The notes below the pieces were generated by a model that was not told where the DNA came from, ran no database searches, and saw nothing but the letters and a program-made list of their open reading frames with translations. Of a DNA stretch of 64,000 bases, positions 39,401 through 44,135 are shown piece by piece. Origin of the DNA: Numida meleagris (lineage: Eukaryota; Chordata; Aves; Galliformes; Numididae); contig NC_034409.1 in NCBI RefSeq assembly GCF_002078875.1, positions 109,339,568 through 109,403,567 of the forward strand. Direction: 5' to 3'. How positions within the stretch are numbered: the first letter of the stretch is position 1; each line of letters begins with the position of its first letter. The position numbers were made by a program, and so were the translations under genes.

Positions 39401-42400
39401 ATCTTAAAAACTGAAATATCTGAGCATTTGGTCAAAACTCTCAGAGCACTCAGGGCTGTGCAACCATTAACGTGAGTGAGCATGCTGGAGCTCCTTGCAA
39501 TCCACATCATGTATCAAAGGAATGGGGTATCCTCCATCCTAGGGCTACAGAGACAAAATCTGAGGCCCCTGTAATTGTGGACATAGCTTGGGGAACAAGT
39601 AGCGGAGCTGGGATTGGGACAGTGTGTCAGGTATGACAGCAACTTAAAGAATCATAGAACAATTAAGGTTGGAAAAGACCCCTAGGATCATCTAGCCCAA
39701 CCACCAGCCCACCACACCATGCCCACTGACCGTGTCCCTCAGTGCCACATCCACACGGCTCTTGAACACCTCCAGGAACGGTGACTCCACCACCTCCCTG
39801 GGCAGCCTGTGCCACTGCCTCACCACTCTTTCTGAGAAAGAATGTTTCTGAATATCCAACCTGAACCTCCTCTGGTGCAACCTAAGGCCATCACCTCTCA
39901 TCCTAAAGATCTGCTGCATGAAGAGACCTCTTCTGGAAACCATCAATACTGTAGTTACTCCACATAGAGGATGAACATCTACTAGTTTTCAGCTAGTGTG
40001 CAGCCCCTTAACCAAAGAAGCTGAGGACTGCCTGAGAGGACGTCAGGGTTACAACCCTGCCAGGTAATAAGAAACAAGTTCATGGTACATCACACGCTGT
40101 CAGTTTGCTGTCCTTGACAAATCAGGGGATGACATAGCCTAAGCCAAAATGCACAAAGAGTCAGAATCGGTTCAAACCAGAAGAGCACCTTCAGTTCACT
40201 AGAAAATCCTCTAAAGAGAAAATGGGAATTATATTCTAGGTGTATACATATGAATTCCCCATAGGTATGAGGAAAGTCTTTAATTCCAGGTATTGATTTA
40301 TTTAATAAGCTTGAGTATAAAATGTTTTAACTACCATTAACTTTAGAAGGTAGACACTCTCCATTAAGTATCATGCAAATGTTCCTGGGCCCTTACTGGC
40401 AACCATTCACACTTTTAATGGGCACACCCATGTAAAAAGAGGAATTAAGTCCAAGCTCTCCAGCTCCCTCTCTGCAGGGTTCCAGAGGTACTTGTTCAGG
40501 CAGTCTGGACAGCTTGAACACGACTCTACAGAGTACGGCAGAAAGATCCCAGTGGTAGAGGTCACCAAAGCAGAGTTCTTCTTATAAGAGTTCTTCCCAC
40601 CACAAAGGGCTCAGTGCAAGAGGCACCCTTGGTGCCCAGCTTGCATCTTCCTACAGGTGCAGAGCTGATTTTGTGTCCCTGGCAGTGACACATACAGATG
40701 TGTGTATACAGAAGCCAGGAAGATGAGCAAGAAGGTTGCAATGGCTTTTACAGAAACTAGCTCTCAAGACCATTCCTCACTCCATGGAACAGATACCTCC
40801 AGAGGAGCCAGTCAGGATTTGAGATGCGTTTTGCTAGGCACTGTGCGAATACTTTAAAAAGCCACCACTGGGAAGCTCTCACAGTAGAGCAAGCAGATTG
40901 CTTATCTTATCCCTCGCATACATTTCATGTATTAAATAACTGGTTTATCCCAGTGTTTCCTATCATTTCTAGTAAGCACCAAGTAAAGAGTATTAAGGAT
41001 ATAACAGTAGCAGAGGAGAGAGTAGCCTTATCAGATGAGCCAACTGCAAATGTATCTTCAGAGAAACAAGCAGCAGCAAGTCAGTTCTGGGATGAGAGAA
41101 TGTAGAGGGGGAAATCCTGCCCATACTGGAGCATATTTTACTGTTTATCTCACCAGAATCAAAATCTTAGACAGATATACGTTTATAAGACCAGAAATCA
41201 GCACTTCATACGTAACTGAGGTGTAGGTATCTTGGTACAGACAGAGCAGCTGTGTGAAAGGCAAAAGAAACCAAGAACTGACAGGAATTACTGTGCCCAG
41301 CTACGACTGGTACATTGTATTAAAGATGGATTAATTATGAAATAAGGCCCTCCTTAAGAGGTAAATTAATTATGAAATAAGACCTTCTTAAGAGGTAAAC
41401 TATGCCATTGGCATGACATAAGGGTTTCCATTGGCAAGAAAAACGTTCCTGTACCTCAAGAGTGTTGTGATGTTTACTTGTCCTCCTAATGCCTGTGATA
41501 AATTTTCAGGGACGCCCTGAAATTTGCAACGCCTTGAAATTTCCTGCTTCGCTCGATTTCAGACCTAGTGGTGGCCTTTAATCCATGAAGTGTTCAGAAC
41601 TAACCTACTGATGCTCACACTACGAGTCGAGATATCAGATAGAAATGCCCAGTGCAATTTCCAAAACACTGCTGTAGGTTGGAAAGCCAGAGGAGCAAGG
41701 TGCCCTCCGGGGATGAAAATCTTCACAGAGTCCTAGAAACCATTTTGAGATCACACATTATGGGTGGTAATACCCTAAGCGGACAGCGTGTCTTACAGGA
41801 ATCTAGAAGATGAAGACCAAATGACTTGTGCTACCAGGAAAGTACCCAGGCATCTGGTAAAACAAAAAAGCCATGCTGCTTTGTGTATCAATTCCTTGCA
41901 GTTTAATCACAGAAGCACAGAATGGTTTGGGTTGAAGCGGACCTCAAAGCCCACCCAGCCCCAACCCCTGCCATGGGCAGGGCTGCCCCCCACCAGCTCA
42001 GGCTGCCCAGGACCCCATCCAACCTGGCCTTCAGCGCCTCCAGGGATGGGGCACCACAGCTTCTCTGGGCAGCTGTGCCAGCGCCTCACCACACTCTCAG
42101 TGAACAATTTTTTCCTAACATCTAACCTAAATTTCCCCTCCTTTAGCTCAAAACCATTCCCCCCTTGGCCTGTCACTATCAGACTATGCAACAAGTCAGT
42201 CTCCCTCCTGGAGAGGACAGGAGGCCACATGCCCTGGTTCGAGTTAAAGTGAATCTGAGCTGTATTTTGGGATGCACTGTCCCGGTAAGGAGTGAAGAAC
42301 CCATGGCTGCGGGGAACTCAGCCGCCTGCAGGGCGCATCACTCAGCAACACCCCCTGTAGTGCCCAACTTGTCAGTGCAGGTATTCCCAGACACCCTTCT

Positions 42401-42912
42401 GCAGCATTTAGCAAGAGAATACAAACATTTGCACTACACGAGCAACCCAAAGAAGCACCGACGAAAAACAGAATCGTTCTCGGGATGCAAACCGGCCAGC
42501 ACGTATCCCTGCACTCTTCCACACCTGTAGACGTTAGAAAGTCACTTTTTCCTCCAGATTGTGCTCTGACGAGCAAAAAGTGCAAACCAACGCGAGAAGC
42601 GGACACATCCTAAGACGCCCACGTGGAGTTTTTTCCCTTTTTTCCCCCTACTTCCCCCCCCAAGTGGACCCGGAGCCACCGGAGACCCGACCTCGCACTA
42701 CCGACCGCCCAATCCCCCGAGGCGCCCGCGAAGACGGGGCGATTCCGGGCGCTCAGGCGAGCGCTCCGCAGCCCCAGGCACTGTCCACCGGCGCAGGATG
42801 AGCTCCGTGACCGCTCCCGGCGGGGATGTCCCGCTGAGGGCCGACGCCGCGCCCTCTCGGACCCACCTGAGATACCGCCCCCGACCACCACCACGTCGTA
42901 CTGCTCGACCAT
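328..42912 (-). CDS. Monoamine oxidase (MAO-A-like) gene, coding exons 1-13 of about 15, 3' end outside window
   Basis: MAO enzymes are FAD-dependent outer-mitochondrial-membrane enzymes that oxidatively deaminate amines such as serotonin, dopamine and trace amines, releasing aldehyde, ammonia and hydrogen peroxide. Joining the thirteen exons listed separately gives 1347 nt (449 codons) with no stop or frameshift. Residue numbers coincide with human MAO-B. Visible features are the Rossmann motif GGGISG at 11-16 with ribose-binding Glu34, [11 protein letters not shown] in exon 3, Lys296, the SGGCY pentapeptide with Cys397 for covalent FAD, and cage residues Tyr398 and Tyr435. Phe199, Asn172 and Ile326 are the MAO-A-type choices. 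The N-terminus is short as in MAO-B. Introns range from about 0.4 kb to 13.4 kb. Exons 14-15, including the membrane anchor, should lie left of position 1. Family assignment is very secure. Whether it is MAOA itself or a third MAO-like paralogue is open, so no symbol is given. Confidence 0.95.
440..1819 (-). other. MAO intron 12
   Basis: About 1.4 kb between exons 13 and 12. I see no repeat family, exon or RNA gene. Short open frames on both strands look like chance. Confidence 0.7.
1820..1917 (-). CDS. MAO exon 12 (residues 380-411), FAD-attachment Cys397
   Basis: 98 bp. Encodes [20 protein letters not shown] followed by [18 protein letters not shown] contains Cys397, which bonds covalently to the 8-alpha-methyl of FAD, and Tyr398 of the aromatic cage. 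Residues 389-390 are Thr-Met where human MAO-A and MAO-B have Cys-Glu. Acceptor ATACTTACAG, donor GTAAAA. Confidence 0.97.
1918..2328 (-). other. MAO intron 11
   Basis: About 0.4 kb, the shortest intron of the gene in this window. Nothing recognised inside it. Confidence 0.75.
2329..2386 (-). CDS. MAO exon 11 (residues 360-379)
   Basis: 58 bp. Encodes [19 protein letters not shown] after completing Arg360. KKKICE and EALH match MAO-A, while the middle (SFAKAMEME against LYAKVLGSQ) is unusually diverged. The acceptor is TTTTCATACAG, and a C12/T9 run lies about 25 bp upstream. Donor GTAAGA. Confidence 0.92.
2410..2433. repeat. A/G homopolymer pair (T/C tract upstream of exon 11)
   Basis: Nine A followed by about a dozen G on the plus strand. 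On the gene strand this reads as C then T, starting about 25 bp upstream of the exon 11 acceptor. Confidence 0.85.
3182..3550 (-). mobile_element. CR1 LINE, 5'-truncated, intron 10
   Basis: Begins at its 3' end with atagaatca/ggaatcacagaatgg and continues through the CR1 3' region (cctggccttgagcacctcca, complementary sense) and ORF2 C-terminal coding part. It lies in sense orientation to MAO, with its truncated 5' end about 40 bp from the exon 10 donor. Confidence 0.9.
3589..3642 (-). CDS. MAO exon 10 (residues 342-360)
   Basis: 54 bp, a short exon. Encodes [17 protein letters not shown] between two split codons (Gly342 and Arg360). It corresponds to FILARKADRLAKLHKE-type sequence of MAO-A. 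Acceptor TTCTTTTCAG, donor GTAAGA. A CR1 copy ends about 40 bp beyond the donor. Confidence 0.92.
3643..5168 (-). other. MAO intron 9
   Basis: About 1.5 kb with no recognised repeat. The open frame of about 155 codons at 4001-4468 on the minus strand matches nothing I know. Confidence 0.6.
5169..5265 (-). CDS. MAO exon 9 (residues 310-342), Ile326 gate
   Basis: 97 bp. Encodes [20 protein letters not shown] and then [12 protein letters not shown]. Ile326 corresponds to the MAO-A isoleucine (Ile335) rather than MAO-B Tyr326. Position 316 is Phe, whereas human MAO-A and MAO-B both have Ile. Acceptor TCCCCTTAG; donor GTTAGG, a weaker but canonical GT. Confidence 0.94.
5266..5999 (-). other. MAO intron 8, unique part
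   Basis: AT-rich intronic sequence between exon 9 and a short CR1 tail. Nothing else recognised; an A-rich stretch lies near 5560-5582. Confidence 0.6.
6000..6053 (+). mobile_element. CR1 3'-terminal fragment
   Basis: Short piece with gatgatctttaaggcctctt and the CR1 end ATTCTATGATTCTATGA. Only the last 50 bp or so are present. Confidence 0.8.
6661..6820 (-). CDS. MAO exon 8 (residues 257-309 plus part of 310), catalytic Lys296
   Basis: 160 bp. Encodes [20 protein letters not shown], then [20 protein letters not shown] and EAFWQRK. Lys296 holds a water near flavin N5 in MAOs. MMYYKEAFW and the PMG sequence match MAO-A better than MAO-B. Acceptor ACTTTTCAG, donor GTACGT. Confidence 0.96.
6890..7075 (+). 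mobile_element. CR1 LINE 3' fragment, intron 7
   Basis: Contains ggaacaggctgcccagagaa, the GC-rich segment about 80 bp further on, and ggtcccttccaacctgagct, ending near TTCTATGA. It is antisense to MAO and 70 bp upstream of the exon 8 acceptor on the gene strand. Confidence 0.92.
7076..8020 (-). other. MAO intron 7, unique part
   Basis: No repeat family or exon recognised; contains a T run near 7689-7702. Confidence 0.6.
8021..8170 (-). CDS. MAO exon 7 (residues 207-256)
   Basis: 150 bp, phase 0. Encodes [20 protein letters not shown], then a segment ending [14 protein letters not shown]. The [10 protein letters not shown] motif is near-invariant in MAOs. The acceptor follows a run of T residues ending TTTTTTTAG; the donor is GTAATT. 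Confidence 0.96.
8171..9901 (-). other. MAO intron 6
   Basis: About 1.7 kb. The exon 7 acceptor tract appears as an A-rich run at 8171-8212. No CR1 and no further exon recognised. Confidence 0.65.
9902..10043 (-). CDS. MAO exon 6 (residues 159-206), substrate-cavity segment
   Basis: 142 bp. Encodes [20 protein letters not shown], then [15 protein letters not shown] and [12 protein letters not shown]. It carries cavity residues Phe164, Leu167, Phe168, Val171, Asn172 and Phe199. In human enzymes Asn172 and Phe199 positions are Asn181/Phe208 in MAO-A but Cys172/Ile199 in MAO-B. Acceptor TTTCATGCAG, donor GTAAAA. Confidence 0.97.
10197..10956 (-). mobile_element. Outer CR1, 3' half (interrupted element A)
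   Basis: Starts at the CR1 3' end (cacagaatcacaggggttgg) and runs through the ORF2 C-terminal domain; the minus strand reads peptides such as [13 protein letters not shown] and [16 protein letters not shown]. It breaks off at TTGTTGA and resumes at 12461, so it was split by a second CR1. Confidence 0.92.
10957..12460 (+). mobile_element. Inner CR1 inserted into element A; RT region, pseudogenised
   Basis: A 1.5-kb 5'-truncated CR1 ending exactly in AGTTCTATGA. It encodes the reverse-transcriptase part of ORF2: [55 protein letters not shown], the SGVPQG and LADDT catalytic-motif region, and the C-terminal [16 protein letters not shown] segment. A stop after position 11428 and a frameshift near 11830 break the frame, so it is inactive. 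It is one of the longest CR1 copies in the window. Confidence 0.93.
12461..13075 (-). mobile_element. Outer CR1, 5' half (interrupted element A)
   Basis: Minus-strand RT-region peptides [40 protein letters not shown] and [10 protein letters not shown]. Sequence joins that of the 3' half at 10956 in the same reading direction. It starts with TTGTTAA, nearly the same as TTGTTGA on the other side of the inner element. Confidence 0.92.
13076..14459 (-). other. MAO intron 5, unique part
   Basis: No exon or CR1 recognised apart from the tandem duplication listed separately. Confidence 0.55.
14009..14140. repeat. Tandem duplication, two 66-bp copies
   Basis: Copies at 14009-14074 and 14075-14140 begin tcaaaaatcactgtatcttg and differ by a single base I can see (gcatc against gtatc). 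This is a recent local duplication in intron 5. Confidence 0.95.
14480..14940 (+). mobile_element. CR1 ORF2 internal fragment (endonuclease-RT linker)
   Basis: Plus-strand peptides [34 protein letters not shown] and, after frame changes, [11 protein letters not shown] resemble the avian CR1 segment between endonuclease and reverse transcriptase. Neither the RT core nor a CR1 3' end follows, so this is an isolated and old internal piece. Confidence 0.75.
14941..16308 (-). other. MAO intron 5, distal unique part
   Basis: AT-rich with short A runs near 15846-15878. Nothing else recognised. Confidence 0.55.
16309..16400 (-). CDS. MAO exon 5 (residues 129-158 plus part of 159)
   Basis: 92 bp. 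Encodes [20 protein letters not shown] followed by [14 protein letters not shown], the EEWDKMTM segment and KICWTK are typical MAO sequence. Acceptor TATCTTTAG, donor GTAAGT. The Lys159 codon is split with exon 6. Confidence 0.95.
16994..17735 (-). mobile_element. CR1 LINE, intron 4
   Basis: Starts at the 3' end with agaatcataaaactgtttaa and continues into the ORF2 C-terminal domain; the minus strand reads [20 protein letters not shown] and [14 protein letters not shown] without a stop for over 200 codons. The open frame fuses by chance in phase with MAO exon 4. Its 5' end lies about 45 bp from the exon 4 donor. Confidence 0.92.
17778..17882 (-). CDS. MAO exon 4 (residues 94-128), diverged entrance loop
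   Basis: 105 bp. Encodes [16 protein letters not shown] and then [17 protein letters not shown]. The length matches other MAOs, but residues 97-103 differ almost completely from the usual YPFRGPF/AF loop that guards the substrate entrance. Pro104 and Trp119 are kept; position 103 is Asn instead of Phe. Acceptor ATTTTAG, donor GTAGGC. A CR1 copy starts about 45 bp after the donor. Confidence 0.94.
17883..19236 (-). other. MAO intron 3, first unique part
   Basis: No repeat or exon recognised. A 168-codon open frame on the minus strand (18620-19126) has no features I know. Confidence 0.5.
19237..19372 (-). mobile_element. CR1 fragment, intron 3
   Basis: Plus strand reads aaagcccacccagccccaac and ctgggcagcct, the CR1 3' region in reverse. 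Both ends are truncated. Confidence 0.88.
19373..21344 (-). other. MAO intron 3, middle part
   Basis: No repeat family recognised. A and T runs occur at 19899-19917 and 19974-19988. Confidence 0.5.
21345..21425 (+). mobile_element. CR1 3' fragment, degenerate
   Basis: Contains ggtggatggttggactagat and a degraded ccaacctta tail, which is the CR1 3' end. The ATTCTATGA repeat is no longer clean. Confidence 0.7.
21426..25140 (-). other. MAO intron 3, distal part
   Basis: About 3.7 kb of AT-rich sequence in which I recognise no exon, CR1 copy or RNA gene. Confidence 0.5.
25141..25278 (-). CDS. MAO exon 3 (residues 48-93)
   Basis: 138 bp, phase 0 on both sides. Encodes [20 protein letters not shown] and then [11 protein letters not shown], which are MAO hallmarks. 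The end of the exon (DGYFIHYKW) is much less like human MAO-A than the start. Acceptor TTTTGACAG, donor GTAAGT. Confidence 0.96.
26052..26220. repeat. Perfect inverted repeat, 76-bp arms, 17-bp spacer
   Basis: Arm 26052-26127 is the exact reverse complement of 26145-26220 (76 of 76 bases by eye). The arms begin cagcctaaaaatgggagaga. The spacer is 26128-26144. It lies in intron 2 of MAO, about 0.8 kb from exon 3, so the pre-mRNA could form a long hairpin. No terminal target duplication or transposase is apparent. Confidence 0.97.
26494..26775 (-). mobile_element. CR1 LINE, intron 2
   Basis: Starts atcatagagtcattgagatt and continues aaagaccactaagatcatct and ctgggcagcctgtgccactg, the reversed CR1 3' region, into the ORF2 end ([19 protein letters not shown] on the minus strand). 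Confidence 0.9.
27071..27465 (-). mobile_element. Outer CR1, 3' part (interrupted element B)
   Basis: Reversed CR1 sequence with gcagggccacctagagctgc, ctctctgggcaacctgtgcc and a segment ending ggattctctccag. It continues on the far side of two inserted plus-strand CR1 pieces. Confidence 0.85.
27466..27875 (+). mobile_element. Inner CR1 no. 1 in element B, internally deleted
   Basis: Plus-strand RT-region sequence ([30 protein letters not shown]) that jumps near 27797 straight to a CR1 3' tail ending TTTCTATGATTCC. The C-terminal ORF2 part is missing, so the copy carries an internal deletion. Confidence 0.82.
27876..28349 (-). mobile_element. Outer CR1, middle part (element B)
   Basis: Reversed CR1: the minus strand reads [30 protein letters not shown] and [18 protein letters not shown]. 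It is continuous in element order with 27071-27465. Confidence 0.85.
28350..28843 (+). mobile_element. Inner CR1 no. 2 in element B
   Basis: Plus-strand CR1 3' part: [46 protein letters not shown] and a tail ending near tttccaatctaaatgtttct. The left flank 28328-28349 and right flank 28846-28867 resemble each other and could be a degenerate target duplication. Confidence 0.85.
28846..29310 (-). mobile_element. Outer CR1, 5' part (element B)
   Basis: Reversed RT-region sequence with multiple frame breaks. The minus strand shows [11 protein letters not shown] and [14 protein letters not shown] in place of the usual [11 protein letters not shown]. Its 5' end is about 35 bp from the exon 2 donor. 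Confidence 0.8.
29346..29440 (-). CDS. MAO exon 2 (residues 16-47)
   Basis: 95 bp. Encodes [12 protein letters not shown] followed by [19 protein letters not shown]. Glu34 is the expected ribose-binding acid of the FAD fold, and the RxGGR motif follows it. The acceptor is preceded by a long T-rich tract ending TTTTTTGTAG; the donor is GTAGGT. A CR1 relic begins only about 35 bp beyond the donor. Confidence 0.95.
29470..32985 (-). other. MAO intron 1, 3' part
   Basis: About 3.5 kb of mainly AT-rich DNA. Apart from A-rich runs (31379-31427) and an AAAT microsatellite I recognise no repeat family, exon or RNA gene. Confidence 0.5.
31673..31699. repeat. (AAAT)n microsatellite
   Basis: About six to seven units of AAAT. 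Confidence 0.9.
32990..33145 (+). mobile_element. CR1 internal fragment, degenerate
   Basis: Contains taaagggataagaaggggac, gcaggatctgttgtgataga and gggcagatttaggttagata, matching the CR1 segment before its 3' GC-rich part. An extra partial copy of the aaagct motif and no 3' end. Confidence 0.75.
33818..34105 (-). mobile_element. CR1 LINE, intron 1
   Basis: Starts agaatctcagaatcattaag and continues aaagaccactaaaaccatca and ctgggcagcctgtgccactg. Minus-strand peptide [20 protein letters not shown] then [20 protein letters not shown]. Confidence 0.92.
34106..36669 (-). other. MAO intron 1, unique part
   Basis: No repeat family or exon recognised. Short A/T-rich self-complementary stretch near 36270-36300. 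Confidence 0.5.
36670..36868 (-). mobile_element. CR1 LINE, intron 1
   Basis: Reversed CR1 3' region from atagaatcatataaccacag to ctgtgccagggcctcatcac; 5'-truncated. Confidence 0.92.
36869..38319 (-). other. MAO intron 1, unique part
   Basis: No repeat or exon recognised. Confidence 0.5.
38320..39075 (-). mobile_element. CR1 LINE, intron 1, about 0.75 kb
   Basis: Starts tcacagaaatcatagaatgg and reads back through the 3' region into the ORF2 C-terminal domain, ending near a sequence that on the minus strand corresponds to the KLGEEIL...[10 protein letters not shown] region. Confidence 0.9.
39076..39649 (-). other. MAO intron 1, short unique part
   Basis: Between two CR1 copies; nothing recognised. 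Confidence 0.5.
39650..39945 (-). mobile_element. CR1 LINE, intron 1
   Basis: Starts agaatcatagaacaattaag; minus strand reads [40 protein letters not shown]. Close relative of the copies at 33818 and 61500. Confidence 0.93.
39946..41904 (-). other. MAO intron 1, unique part
   Basis: About 2 kb. Apart from the tandem duplication at 41331 I recognise nothing. Confidence 0.5.
41331..41399. repeat. Tandem duplication, copies of 35 and 34 bp
   Basis: Both copies start ttaattatgaaataag and end ttaagaggtaaa. They differ by a few bases and one indel in the middle. Confidence 0.92.
41905..42215 (-). mobile_element. CR1 LINE, intron 1 near exon 1
   Basis: Starts atcacagaagcacagaatgg, then the reversed CR1 3' region and the ORF2 end ([20 protein letters not shown] on the minus strand). 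About 0.65 kb from exon 1 and just outside the CpG-rich block. Confidence 0.92.
42867..42912 (-). CDS. MAO exon 1 (residues 1-15, start codon)
   Basis: Encodes [15 protein letters not shown] and the first base of Gly16. This is the first beta strand and the glycine loop that binds the FAD dinucleotide. The ATG has G at -3 and G at +4, a favourable initiation context. The donor after the exon reads GTGGGT. The exon lies inside the CpG-rich block. The start gives the same numbering as human MAO-B, and no longer MAO-A-style N-terminal extension is apparent in frame. Confidence 0.93.
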
Positions 42913-43014
42913 AGCGCTGCCACTCGCCCCGGCCGTCGCCTTCCTCCCACCCTTCCGCGGCGGCGGCTCGGGACCGGCTCCCTGCGGGCGGACAGAACCC
43001 CGCCGTCCCGCCTG

Positions 43015-43019
43015 CCAAT
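43015..43019 (+). promoter_or_regulatory. Inverted CCAAT box
   Basis: CCAAT on the plus strand (ATTGG on the gene strand), about 103 bp upstream of the MAO ATG and next to a GC box. This is a common arrangement for NF-Y in TATA-less promoters. Binding is inferred. Confidence 0.45.
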
Positions 43020-43031
43020 GGGCGCCGCCGG

Positions 43032-43040
43032 GGGGCGGGG
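43032..43040 (+). promoter_or_regulatory. GC box (Sp1/KLF-type)
   Basis: GGGGCGGGG about 120 bp upstream of the ATG. A CCACGCCCC element follows at 43051-43059. Both are plausible Sp1/KLF sites. Confidence 0.5.
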
Positions 43041-43190
43041 CCTCGGTGAGCCACGCCCCTTTTCGCGGCCCACCCCGAGCCCGGCCCGACGGGGCGGTCT
43101 GGTTCCGCGGTGGGCGCGAGGTGAGCGGGTTGCGGGTGACGCTCCTCGTGCTCTGTTGTCGCCGTGCTGATGCTTGCTGACAGTGAGCAT

Positions 43191-43857
43191 GGGTAATCTG
43201 GAGATGCGCGGAACTGCGGTTACAGGTGGGAGCAGCAAAGCCTTAGCGTTTGCTAGAATCAAACAGCACTCGTGAGCTGGGGAATGAAGCGTTAACCTTC
43301 CCACGTTGCCCACGATGATGCCCGCGATAACAGCTGGTTGGCAAAATACCAGTTCTGTTTGTACTTGTACTGCTATGCTCTGGTGGTGAGGTCGTGGTGC
43401 ATTCTGCAGCTCGCCCACTTTTATTGCTGAAGTGTAAATGTCATCTCTGGGCAGCTTTGTAGAAAAAATAGGCAGACCGCCTGTGTATCGCCTTCCAGGT
43501 AAGCACAGAAGACCTTTAAAATTCACATAATTATAGGAAATCCTAATGCCACTTTGTGATAAATATTGGTATAAGTTCTGAGAGATGTCGGATTCCGCAA
43601 TCACCTCCATACCTGAGTAGGACCAAAGGAATGAATGGGAGTGTGATCCTACACAGGCAGTGCCTACAGAAATGCTTTGGCCTTCCTACAGCTGAAACAA
43701 TTATGGCTTCTGATTTGTGCCAAAGCAAGACAGCAGTGACCAGAGGCAAAAATACGTATGAAGCCACTAATCTCCATGAGGGTCAAGGATAGGAGACACA
43801 GAATAGTAGTTCTTCTTCTGAAGTAAAAATAGGTTATTGGAAAAGTAACTGCTCTTT
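43191..43857. other. Upstream flank of MAO, unique
   Basis: Transition from the GC-rich promoter to AT-rich DNA. No exon recognised; an upstream untranslated exon of MAO cannot be excluded. Confidence 0.45.
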
Positions 43858-44135
43858 ATAAGTATCCAGTATCTAAAGGGGGGCTATAAGAAAGGAGACA
43901 GACTCATTAGAAGTGTCTGTTATGACTGGACAAGAGGAAATGGTTTCAAACTAAAAGAGGGGAGATTTAAACAGAAATAAGGAAGAATTGTTTTCCTATC
44001 AGGGTGGTGAGGCACTGGCACAGGTTGCCCAGAGAGGTGGTAGATGCTCTGTCCCTGGAGATGCTCAAGGTCAGGCTGGACAGGGCTCTGAGCAACCTGA
44101 TGTAGCTGTAGGTGTCCCTGCTCATTGTGGGGGAT
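43858..44135 (+). mobile_element. CR1 LINE 3' region, upstream of MAO
   Basis: Contains ctataagaaaggagacagac, gacaagaggaaatggtttca, gaggcactggcacaggttgc and the following GC-rich part. It lacks a clean ATTCTATGA end. Lies about 0.95 kb upstream of the ATG. Confidence 0.88.

Larger units (their letters stand above)
42640..43190 (-). promoter_or_regulatory. CpG-rich promoter region of the MAO gene
   Basis: This block is far richer in G, C and CG dinucleotides than the AT-rich flanks, and it straddles coding exon 1. There is no obvious TATA box upstream of the ATG. Mammalian MAO promoters are also GC-rich and Sp1/KLF driven, so the layout fits. Transcription start is not visible from sequence. 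The GC-rich open frames on both strands here are composition effects. Confidence 0.8.

Noticed and set aside
42623..43610. Long open frames in the CpG region (185 codons plus strand, 285 codons minus strand)
   Set aside because: High GC removes stop codons by chance; neither shows a known domain, and one merely overlaps MAO exon 1 in another frame.
42753..43610. MAO start further upstream giving a longer N-terminus
   Set aside because: The long frame passes through exon 1 in a different register; the [15 protein letters not shown] start has good context and matches MAO-B numbering.
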